DNA of 64,000 nt, from positions 310,001 through 374,000 of the forward strand of contig NZ_FOIB01000003.1 of the NCBI RefSeq assembly GCF_900111765.1. Direction: 5' to 3'. The DNA comes from Myxococcus fulvus (lineage in GTDB: Bacteria > Myxococcota > Myxococcia > Myxococcales > Myxococcaceae). The notes under the pieces were generated by a model, which saw only the letters and a program-made list of their open reading frames with translations, made no database searches and was not told the origin of the DNA. The position numbers and the translations under genes were made by a program. This document shows, one piece after another, positions 39,901 to 51,900 of the stretch. The number at the start of each line of letters is the position of its first letter. Positions within the stretch are counted from its first letter, which is position 1.

Positions 39901-42900
39901 GACGCTGCCGGGCCAGGTCCTCATCGCCAACGGCGCTTCGGGCCTCGCGGTGACGACGGCGAACGACCGCGCCATGACGGAGCTGGGGCGCGCGAAGTTC
40001 GGCGGCTGGGCGGACCCCGAGTTCGCGACGCGCCTGTTGCCGACGCCCATGGGCAGCTGGGTGGCCTTCAACAAGATGGTGCCGAACCCTCCACCGGACG
40101 CGGGGCCCTGCAAGGGCTTCGAGCCCGCGGCGGGCAATGGCGGCGTCCTCCGGTTGATGGACACGCGCTACCCTGCGGATCCGCTGCTCGTGGGCAGCCT
40201 CAGCCCCGGCGGCGAGCCGTACGGCATGACGGTGCACGGTGGCCGGCTGTTCGTCGCCACGGGGCACCACGAGGGCGTGCACTACTGCAACAACCCGGAG
40301 GGCGCCCTGCCTCCGCCGCCCGAGTACTCCGTCGGTGGTGGTCTCGGCGGCGGTCAGCGCACGACGTACCACGCGAAGTCGTCCGTGGCGGGTCCTCGTG
40401 GCAGCCTGGTCATCTACGACTCGGCGCGCCCGGACGCGTCGGTGGTGAAGCGGCTGGACTACGACGCGAACCTCACCGACGTGGTGGTGGTGGGCGACAC
40501 GGCCATCGTCGCGGCGGCGGAGCTGGGTCTGCTCTTCATCGACATCAGCAGCCCGGCGGCCGCCGAGGAGCTGGAGTCGCTGCGCATCGACTTCGACGAG
40601 ACGCTCTCCAACACGCCGGGTCAGCCGCAGCGCCTGCGGCTGGTGGGCGACATGCTCTTCGTGTCCGCGAAGGATGGCGGCGTGGTGCTGGTGAACGTGG
40701 CGAACCCGCGCGAGCCGGAGCTGGTGAGCGGCGGCAACACGGAGTCCGCGCTGGACACGGCGCTGGCGGGAGACCGGCTGCTGCTCGCGGGCGGCGACAA
40801 GCTGACGGAGCTGGAGATTCCGTTCTCCTTCGTCACCGACGTCACGCCGGAGCGTGGCGCCATCATCACCCCCGACAGCCCCGTGCTGGCGGTGCGCCTC
40901 AACCGGCCCGTGCACGGGCCCAGCGTGACGGCCAGCTCGGTGTACCTGCTGGGTGAGAACGGTCTGCCCGCGCTCGGAGCGAACGGCCAGCCGGTCTCCC
41001 TGAACCTCACGGTGGAGCGCCTCGATACGAAGCGGCACTACACGGTGAAGGCCACCGTGCTGGGCACGCTGAAGCCCGAGGAGGACTACACGCTGGTGCT
41101 CACGAAGGACGTGACGGACGAGCGCGCCGGACGGCTGCTGTCCGAGTTCCGCGCCACCTTCACGACGGGCAAGGCGAACGCCCAGGTGCCCATGCTGGTG
41201 TCGGTGTCTCCCACCACGCTGCCGCGCACCGCGGGCGGCCGCATCACCCTGGCGGGCTCGGGCTTCACGGGCACGGAGGAGGTGCGCGTGGGGGCGGAGG
41301 TGGTGAACTGCGCCTCGCCGGCGGGGACGTGTCTGGTGACGGAGAGCGGCACGCGGATGGCGCTGACCGCCAAGGCGGTGGCGCAGGCGGGCCCCGTGGA
41401 CGTGTCGGTGAAGCACCCGGGTGGCCCGAGGTCCGAGCTGGCCTTCGCGCTCTTCTTCGTCGACGACCCGGGCCAGGCGGTGGCCACCCTCTCGCCGAAC
41501 CACGGCCCCGTGGGCGGTGGCACGCGCGCCACCCTGACGTTCGACAAGTCCGTCCTCGAGCCCGGCATGAAGGTCCGCTTCGGCGAGTCACTGGAGGCGG
41601 AGGCGGTCGACATCGTCGACCTGCGCACGGTGCGCTTCACGGTGCCCGCGGCGACCGCGCCGGGACTCGCGACGGTGACGCTGGTGCGCCCGGGCTCGAC
41701 GCCGGAGACGACGCACACGTGGAACGTGGCGACCTTCGCCTACGACTTGCCGTTCGGCTCGAACCTGGGGCTGCCCGGCTACCCTCCGAAAACCATCTCC
41801 GAGCTGCGGCTCTCCGGGAACACGCTGTACGTGGGCGTGGGCGGACCGGCGAACGCGGTGGGGCTGGACATCTTCGACGTGACGCTCGAGGAGCGTCCCA
41901 TCCGCCTGGGTGGCGTGCGGACGGACAACCCCGTCAACGGCCTGGACGTGAGCGGCTCGCTGGTGCTGCTGGCCGAGGGCCCGGGGCTCACCGTGGTGGA
42001 CGCGAGCAGGAGCCGGCTGCCGTACATCACCGGTCGGGTGAACACCGGTGGCCTGGCGACAGGGGTGCGCATCGAGGGCTCGATGGCGTACGTCAGCATC
42101 ACCCAGCCCGGCGTGCCCAGCGGGCAGATCCAGGTCTTCGAGCTGCTGGGACCGCAGCCCGAGTTCGACCACAACATCCTGCTGTACCCGGAGGACGGGC
42201 TCGCGTTGGACCTGGGGCCGGACCGCTTCTACGTCCTCACGTCGAACATCAACGCCTCGGGTGGCAATGGCCTGCGCCTGGCCATCCATGACCGCGCGGG
42301 TGCGCGGCTGGGCGGTGTCACGGTCGACGCGAACGCGACGCTGGAGCAGATGATGCGTGCCCGAGTCACGGTGCGCGCCGGTCGTGCCTACGTCACGGTG
42401 GGCACGCGCCTGTACGTCTTCGACGTGACGACGGCGAACGAAGGCCAGCCGAAGCTGCTCCAGTCCACGTTGTTGGAGGCGGAGGGCTCGGGCCTGACGT
42501 GGTTCGGCGGCGCGCTGTGGGTGGCCACGCGCGGTCAGAATCGCAGCGTCGTGGAGGTGCCGTCCTCGGAGCTGCTCGCGGTGGGCTCGGCTCCGGAGGA
42601 TGGCGCCATGGCGCCGGTGGGCACGGACGTCCGCATCGACTTCACGATGCCCGTGGCGCTCAACACGCTGCAGCCGGGCGCGCTGGTGGTGAAGGCCGTC
42701 TCCGACGCCCACCCGACGGGGCGCATCGTGCAGGGGACGCTGAGGGTGGAGGCGACGGGGCTGAGGACGTCGTCCCTGTTCTTCACGCCCGACCCGGGCC
42801 ATGTCTTCGAGCCCGAGGAGGAGGTCGAGGTGTCGCTGACGGCGGGCGGCGTGCGGTCGATGCTGACCGAGGCCGGCCTGACGTATCCGCTGGCCACGCC

Positions 42901-45900
42901 CGTGCACTTCCGCTTCATGGTGGACCAGGCGGGCCGGGTGCGGCCCTCCATCACCCAGCTCACCCCGTCCAGCGGCCTGAAGACCGAGACGACGACGGTG
43001 CGCATCGACGGCGCGAACCTGGGCAGCCCGGGTCTGGTGGTGTTCGTGGGCGAGACGCCCATCAACGGCGCGGGGGCCGTGGTGTACGACGCCGAGACGG
43101 GGGCGCTCACCGTGCGCATTCCCCCCTCGACGAACTCCGGTCCGGCGGCGGTGCGCGTGGGGTACGCGGATGGCATGACGGCGACGCGGCTGGGGACGTT
43201 CACCTACCGCGAGGTGCTCCAGTTGAGCGCGCCCGTTCCCGACAACTCGGGTCAGCAGGGCGGCGTCGAGGTGGCGCTGCGCGGCGCGGGCTTCCTGCCC
43301 GACATGAAGGTCTTCTTCGGTGACGCGCACTCCCTCACGGTGCACGTGCGCTCGGCCAACGAGGCCACGGCGGTGGCGCCGCCTCACGGCGCGGGCCTGG
43401 TGGACCTCACGGCGCGCCTGGAGCTGCCCATCCACTCGGGTGGGACGCAAATCAAGGAAGGGGTGCGGCCCGACGCGTTCCTCTACGGCGCGGGCGCCAT
43501 GGCGCGGCTGGAGACGCCTCCGCTGCGGCAGGTGCTGGTGGACCGGGGCGTGCTCTATGGCGCCATCGGCGGACAGGTGGAGGTCACCGGGCCCAACGGC
43601 GCGGCGGTGGAGGGAGGCGGCTCGCGTGCGCAGTCGCAGGGCGGCCTGTACATCGCGGACCTCTCCGAGCAGACGGCGGTCCGGCAGATGGCCCGGGTGA
43701 TGTTCACCGACAGCGGGACGTCGGGCGCGTACCAGCTCGCGAAGCAGGGCAGCACGCTGTACGTGGCCGCGGGCACGGCGGGCGTGAAGGTGGTGGACGT
43801 GGCGCGGCCCTCCGCGGCGAGCGTGAAGTACACGCTGCCGGGGACGGGGGCCACGGTGGGCGTGGCCGTCGCGGGGGACATGCTCTACGCGGCGGACGCC
43901 TCGGGCATCCGCGCCTATCGGACGACGGAGAACCCGCAGCCCCGGCTGACGTCCCAGCGGCTCATCCCGGGCGGCGTGACGGCGATGGCGCTGCATGGCC
44001 ACCACCTGCTCGCCGCCACGCAGGGCGCTGGCGGCACGCGGCTGCTCGTGCTGGACGCGCGGCGCGGAGACCTGGCGCAGGTCGGTGAGCACGCGCTCAT
44101 CGGCGCCGCGCGCCACATCGCGATGGACGGCTCGCGAGCCTTCGTGTCGCTCGGCTCCAAGGCCCAGGTGTCCATCATCGACGTGAAGACGCCGGACGCG
44201 CCGGTGCTCCTGGGGGCGCTGGTGCTGGCGGACGTGACGGGGCGTGGCCGCGTCTCCGCGGAGCAGACGCGCGTGGCGGCGGGCCTCGCGTACGTCGCGG
44301 CGGGCGGCGGCAAGGTGCAGCGCTTCCGGGTGACGCACGCCGGGGCTGTCACTGCGCTGGAGCATGCGCTCGTCCAGGGCGACGCCACATCGCTTGCGCT
44401 GATGGACCGCTACCTGATGGTGAGCACGTTGGTGCTCGACAAGAACGGCCGCGCGGTGGAGCTGCCCGTGCAGCCTCCCGACGACGGGCGCGGCGAGCTG
44501 GCCGGCACCCTGGCCTCGGTGATGCTCGACCACCTGGAGGTGCGTGGCTCCATTCCCGAGGACGGCGAGACGGTGCCGGTGGGCACGCGCCCGGCGGTGC
44601 TCCTGTCGGAGCTGCCGAGCACGGACACGCTGGACGAGCTCCGCCTGGAGACGATGTCCGAGTCGCCACAGACGGTGACGGGCACGGTGGAGGCCCGCTC
44701 GGACGAGGGCGGCGCCAGGGCCACGTTCATCCCCGCGTCCGCGCTGACGGTGGGCACGCGCTACGTGCTCAAGGTCGGCGGCGGCCTCGCGGACCTGCAG
44801 GGCGGCACGCTGGGCGCCGACACGGAGGTGCGCTTCCAGACGGCCACGCGCAACACCGTGGAGCGTCCGACGCTGGGCGAGGTGAGCCCGGGGTATGGCC
44901 TCACGGCGGGCGGTGAGACGCTGACGATTCACGGGACGGGCTTCGAGTCCGGTTGCACGGTGCGCATCGGCGGGCAGCTTGCGGGCGCGACGTCCCTGGG
45001 GGCTTGCGCCGTGTCGCAGGGTGGCAAGGTCATCACCGTCCTGGCGCCTCCGGGCGTCGCGGGCGCGGCGGCGGTGGAGGTCATCAATCCCGATGGCCTG
45101 TCCGTGTCGCGGCTGGGGGCCTACCGGTACCTGCCGGTGCCCAAGCTCACGAAGGTGGAGCCGGCCTTCGCGGAGACGATGAGTCGCGCGCAGGTCCGCT
45201 TGTCGGGCGAGGGCTTCTACGCGGGCTCGAAGGTGACGTTCGGCGGAGTGCCGGCGCTCACCACGACGGTGGACGTGTCGGGCACGCTGACGGCGACGGT
45301 GCCGGATGGAATCGTCGGTCCGGTGGACGTGCGCGTGGAGACGGGCTCGGGCGGCAACGCCCAGGGCAGCTCCCTGGTGGCGGGCTTCACCTTCACGCTC
45401 GCCCAGCGCGACAGCCTGACGGTGGGCGGGGCCGCGAGCGCGCTCGTGGGGACCACGCTTCTGCAGGCGCGGGACAAGGACCTGGTCGCCATCGACCTGT
45501 CGACGTCCGGCAACAAGCTGGAGCTGGGCCGCGTGTCCGGTGTGGAGGGCGCGCTGTCGCTGGCGGTGTCGGGCGACCGCGCCGTGCTGCTCGGGACGAA
45601 CGTGGTGGTGCGCTACGACCTGGGGGCCTGTGGCAGCGGCCCGGGTGTGCCTTGCGCGCCCGAGGAGCTGGACCGTGTCCCGTTGGTGACCGGCGTGCCC
45701 CTGTCGACGGTGGCCGTGGGGCCCGGCGCGACGACGGTGGTCGTGGCGGGCGGAAGCGAGCTGGTGGTGCTCGGTGAGCTGCGCGAGGGCGCGCAGACCC
45801 GGGACGCGTTGGTGGTCGTCGCTCAGCACTCGGTGGCGCCCGCGCGGGTCGTCGCCCTGGGCGTGGTGGGCGAGGCGCTGGCGGTGCTGATGGACGAGGG

Positions 45901-48900
45901 CCAGGTGTCGCGCGTGGAGCTGCGAGACCTGGGCGACGGCGAGCTGGAGACGCTCTCCGTGGTGAGCGGGCTCGCGGGCGTGGCCCAGGGCCTGGCCGTG
46001 GATGGCAGCCGCATCGCCGTGGCCACCGGCCGCACGGCCCATGTCGTGGAGGTGTTGGACCCGGAGTTCCCGAGGCGGTTGGGCTCGTGGACGTCGGTGG
46101 ACGAGTCGACGAGCACGCCGCGCACCGTGGCGCTCGCGGGCCCGTGGCTGCTGGCCTCGGGGACGAACCGCGCGGCGTGGATCGACACCACGACGGCGCC
46201 GGGCTTCGTGGAGCGCACGTTCTTCATGCACACGGTGTCGTCGCAGCCAAAGGCGCTGCTGGGAGATGGCGTCGCGCTGTTGTCGGGCTCTTCGCGCACG
46301 CAGCTCTTCGACACGCTGCCCTATCCGACGGTGCGGCACATGTCGCCGCCTCCGGGAGGCGCGCTGTCGCCGGAAGCTCCGGTGACGGTGTCCCTGGCCA
46401 GTGAGCTGCCGCTGACGGTGGCGGCGCAGTCGTCCATCCTCCTGTTGGAGGGTGAGACGGAGGTGCCCGCGAGCGTGGAGCGTTCGGGCTCGGTGGTGCG
46501 TGCGCTGCCCGAGGACACGCTGGTGACCTCGCGCGACTACACCGCGCGCGTCACCCTGGGCGCGACGCCGTACCGGGGCGGTACGGTGCTCGGCCCCTGG
46601 TCCTTCTCGTTCAAGGGCGGCGCCGGGGATGCCGGCGTGCGCGTCAGTCACATCGGTCCGGACCACGGGCCGATGGCGGGTGGCACCGGGGTGACGCTCA
46701 CGGGCCAGGGCTTCTCCGCCGCGTCCCAGGTGTACTTCGGCGCGACGCGGGCGGTGGCCGACCCGACGCACACCGCGAGCGGCACGGAGCTGCGGGTGCT
46801 GGCGCCGTCGACCCTGTTCGCGGGGCCGGTGACGGTGCGCGTGGTCGACGGTGGTGACGAGGCGCGCGTGCCGGGCGGGTTCGTCTACACGGCCCCCATC
46901 GCCGTGTCGGAGGTCACTCCGAGCCGGCTGGACTTCGCAGGGGGCTGGGTGACGCTGAAGGGCACGGGCTTCACCCGGGGCCTGGAGGTCCGCTTCGCGC
47001 CGAGCGCTCCTGCCGCGAAGCTGTCCGGCTTCACGTCGACCCGCGTGGATGTCCAGGTCCCCGCCGGAGTGGCGGGCTGGGTGCCGCTGTACCTGTCGCA
47101 GCCCGGCGCGAGCCTGGTGCTGCCCGAGTCCCTCTCCCGAGGCGACCTGAAGCCGCCGACCTCTCGGCCCGTGTATGCGCCCGTGGGCGCCGTGCCGCTC
47201 GCGCAGAAGGTGTTCAGCGCGACGTTCGACGAGCCCATCCGGATGCACACGGGGAGCGAGCCCGCCACCACGGCGGTGCTGACGAACGCCACCACGGGCG
47301 CGACCGTGGCGGGCACGGTGAGCCTGTCGGGCTCCACGCTGACGGTGACGCGCGGCGCGAGCGCGGCGAACCTCGAGTCGAACGGCGCGTACAAGCTGAC
47401 GCTGAAGAACGTCTACGACCTGGTGGGCAACGTCCAGGCCTCGCCGGACGCGCACTACTACTACGCCCAGGACACCATCGACCCGACGGTGGCGCTGGCC
47501 TTCGTGGGCCGCGCGATGCCCGTGCACAACGCCACGCTCGGCATCGGCACGGAGTACGTCTTCGCGGTGTCGGGCAACGACGCCAGCGGCACCAACCTCG
47601 AGATGGAGCTCTTCATCGACGGCGAGGAGGTGTCGCGCGTGGACCGCTGGACGCCGCACTTCCGCTACACGTGGCGGAGCATCCCGCCGAGCGGCGAGTC
47701 CACCATCGTGGCCCGGGTGACGGACCCCAGCGGCAACGACGCCGAGCTGACGGCCACCGTCTTCCCGAGGTCGGACCGCGTCCCCTCGGTGCGCTTCCTC
47801 GAGCCCACGCTGTCCGCCGTGGAGCGCAAGGAGGGTGGCACGCTCCCGCTGGTGGTCCGCGCGGAGGACCCCGACGCCCTCAACGCCCTGGAGCTCAGCC
47901 TGGACGGTCAGCCGTTCCGGCGCGTCACGGGCCTGTCGGGCCAGCTGTATGACCTGACCGAGTCGCTGCCACTGGTGCTGTCGGGCTCGACGAGCGAGGT
48001 CCATGAGCTGGTCGCGGTGGCGACGGACTCGCGGGGCCAGACGTCCCCGCCCGCCCTGTTGCAGGTGACGGTGACGCCGGACGTGCAGGACCCGACGGTG
48101 GCGTGGCTGTTGCCGACGGCGGGCGCGAAGCTGCCCTCGGGCGCGGGGTTGGACCTGCGCGTGAAGGTGACGGACGACAACCGCGTCGCTCGCGTCACCC
48201 TCGAGGAGCTGGTGGGCACCGGCGCGGCGAAGCAGGTCGCCTCGTTCACGGGGGTGCCGGGGCCTGTGCGCTGGGTGGCGCCGACCGTGTCCCAGGACAC
48301 GCAGGTGAAGCTGCGCCTGAGGGCCTATGACGCGCGCGACAACGACGCGGAGGCGACGGTGGATGTCACCGTGCTGGGCGCGAGCTCGAGCGCGACGCGG
48401 CCGAGGGTGAGCCTGCGCGAGCCCTCCGTGGGCAACACACTCACGGAAGGGGCGCTCGTCGACGTGCTCGTGGACGTGAGCGCGCCCGCCGGCATCGCGT
48501 CCGTGCGGCTGGAGCTGGACACGCAGTCGGTGACGCTGACGAACGCGCCGTGGCGGCACACGTTCAAGGTCCCCGTGCTGGTGAAGGACGCGCCGTATTA
48601 CGTGCCCGTCCGGGCCGTGGCCACGGACGTGGACGGACTTCAGAGCGAGCAGCTGGTGCACTTCTTCTCCGTGGAGGACGCGCAGCCGGACCCGGTCATC
48701 CAGGTCGCGACGCGCCCCGCGGGGCCGAGGTGGCTGGGCGGCTCGTCGCTGCGCGTGGGCGCCGAGGCGGGCAACATGACGCCCGTGCCCTCGCTCCAGG
48801 TGGGCGCGGTCGCCCTCACGGAGACGGCGCCGGGCGTGTACCACCTGCCGTCCGGGCCGGAGTCCGCGCCGGTGGTGGCGAAGGTGGAGGCGCTGGAGAC

Positions 48901-51900
48901 GGGCTCGCAGCGGCTGGCGAGCACGAAGTCCGGAACGCTGGCGGTGTTCGCGGGCGCGGAGGCGTCCGGGGTGCGGGAGCCGTCGCTGCCGGTCATCGCG
49001 GTGGCCGCGCGGAGCGATGCGTGGGCGGTGGTGCGTGAGGACTCGACGGGCGAGAGCCTGGTGGAGCTGCGCTCGCGCGGCGCGCTGGGCGTGCTGGCCG
49101 AGCGCCGGGTGAAGGGCCGCGCGGTGGGTGTGGCCTTCGTCGAGGACTCGCTCGCGGTGGCGGTGCGTCGCGACGGCGCGGGCGTCATCGAGCTGATGTC
49201 GCTGCCTGACCTGACGGTGACGACGGTGCCCGTGCGGCGCGCGCCCACGGCGTTGGCCTCGGTGCGTGGCGCGCTGTTGATGGTGGGCACGGACGAGGGC
49301 GTGGAGGTGCTCACGGCCTCGGGTGTGCTCACCGCGCGGCTGTCCGGAGCGCCGGTGAAGTCCCTGTCGTCGAACGGGACGCGGGCGTTGGTGCTCGAGT
49401 CCACCCGCTTGCTGTCGCTGGACCTGTCCACGCCGCACGCGCCCACGCAGAAGGCGTCGGCGCCCGTGACGGATGGGCAGCTCGTCGTGGGCGTGGGCGC
49501 GGACCAGGCCTGTGTGTTGGGGACCAACACCGTGCGCTGCTTCGAGGAAGCCGGAAGCCTCCTGGAGCAGCAGGGGACGGGGGCCGGTGTGGAGGCGCCG
49601 GTGCGCTCGGCCTCCGTGCTCGGGCCGTGGCTCGCGGTGGGGACGGACCTGGGTGTGCGCGTGTTCGACGTCCGCTCGGAGCCGGTGTCGGGCGGCGCGT
49701 ATCCGGTCGGCGTGGGTGACTTCCCCGCGCTGACGGGGGCGTCGGTCCTCGCGGCGGGAGACCTCCTGTCCGCGGAGGCCGGGGCGGTGGCGCGCCTGCC
49801 GCTGGTCCGTGGGCCGGCGGAGCCTGAACTGTCGCTCCAGGTGGCGTCGTCGACGGCCGTGGCGGGGAGTCGGCTGGCGCTGACGGCGTCCATGACCGAC
49901 GAGGTGGACACCTTCGCGGCCTTCGTCTCGGTGCTGAAGGTGAACGGCCGCACGGTGCAGGTGCTGGACGGACGGCTGCCGGACGCGGTGGACCTGCCGC
50001 TGACGGGGGCCACCGCTCGCATCGAGCTGGCGGTGTTCGACCAGGCGGGCAGGTCCGACGCGAAGGTCGTCGAGGTGGGGTTGACCCCGCCGACGACGGG
50101 CCCGGAGTTCGTGTCGCTGGAGGTGCCCGCGCAGGTGTACGAGGGCACGCTCATGACGGTGGTCCCGAGGTTCGTGGACCCGTCGCGCGCGAAGCAGGTG
50201 ACGGTGACGCTGAAGGATGGGACGACGGTGCTCGACAGCGTCACCGTGAGCGCGCCCTTCCTGCGGGCGGTGCTGCGCGTGCCCATGGTGGGCACCGGCG
50301 TGGGCCATGGCGTGACGGTGGAGGCGACCGCGACGGACGGCGTCCACACGGCCATCTCCGCGCCCACGCCCGTGCTCGTCTTCACCAACCCCCAGCCGGT
50401 GGGGACGGCGTTCACGCTGACTCCCGCGGTGGCCCAGGTCGTCGAGGGCCAGCCGGTGCAAGTGACGATGGCCTTCGGCAACGGGGTGAGCGCGCCGGAG
50501 CGGTACACGGTGAGCTTCTCGGTGGGCAGGACGACGATGACGCAGACGGAGCAGCAGGTCATCGTCTCGCCCGCCACCGTGGCCACGCCCCGGATGCCGA
50601 ACCTGGCCCAGGCAGAGGTCCAGGCGCAGATGCTCATCACCGCGCGCCTGGTCGATGGTGACGGTCGCGAGTCGGTGGCGAGCACGCAGGTGCTGGTGCT
50701 GGAGGATGTGTCGAACCCGACCATCTCCGACCTCGTGGTGACGCCGGCGGGGACCGAGGTGTCCGCGGGCTCGACGGTGACGGCGAAGCTGGTGGCCTCG
50801 GACGGGACGTTGCCGCTGGCGGAGCAGGTGCTGCGCGTGAAGCTGGGCGGGGCGCTGGTGGCCTCGGGCGGGCCGGCGCTGAGCTACACCGTGCCGGTGG
50901 GCACGCCCTCGGGCACCGTGCTGCGCGTGGAGGGTTGGGTGAAGGACCTCCAGGGCCGCGTCGGCGAGGCGTTCCGGGAGCGGACGGTGAGCGCGCCGGT
51001 GTTGTCCGACGGCGCGGTGACGGTGGAGGGCATGTTCGCCAACGCGGTGGACCTCGCGGTGCTCGGTGACCGGGTCATCGCCGCCACGCCCTCGGGAGTG
51101 GCGGTGGGTCGCCGGGTGGAGGACGCGCAGGGCGTGACGGTGACGCCCGTGGGACAGGTGCGCGTGGAGGGCACGCCCCGCTCGCTGGTGGTCCAGGGAC
51201 ATCACGTCCTGGTGGCGGTGGAGCAGGGCGGCCTGTGGGTGGTGGACGTGTCGAGGCCGGAGGCCCCGCGCGTGGTGGGCCGGTACGAAACGTCGCTGGT
51301 GATGTCGATGGGCGCGTCGAGCCGGGCCTTCGTGGCGCACGAGTCTTCGTACAACGTCGACGAGGTGCACCTGACGGAGCCCTCGGCGCCCGAGCTGACG
51401 CGGTACGTGGAGCGCTACAACCCGTGGCTGACCACGCCGCTGCTGGGCGTGTCGAATGACAGGCTGTTCTACGCCTCCGCGCAGACGCTCTACGCGCACA
51501 AGGTGGAGGTGGAGTCGGTGCCTTGCTGCGGCGGGCCCATGTCCGCGAGCCTGCAGTCCACGGTCCGGCAGGTGGACGTGGACGGAGGAATGGCGGTGGT
51601 GGGCACCGCGCGCGGCATCCACGTGGTGCACCTGGGCGCGTCGAACATGGTGGCGCTGGGCGAGGCGCAGCTGGGCATTGGAACGCGGGCGCTGACCGTC
51701 AGTCGCGGTCTGGCCTACGTGGCCGGTGACGACGACGTGCTGCGCGTGGTGGACATCCGGGAGCCCACGACGCCGCGCGTGCTGGGGCAGCTGCCGGTGG
51801 CGGCCCGTTCGCTGCGCGTGTCGGGTGGCGCGCTGCTGGCGGCGACCCCGCGAGGGCTGGTGGTGCTGAAGCTCGTCGACCGGGTCTCGGAAGGGACGCA

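Noticed and set aside
27677..41503. Minus-strand open frame of 4,608 codons opposite the giant gene
   Set aside because: Same Arg/His/Val-rich composition without domains; the plus strand has clear Ig, propeller and IPT signatures.
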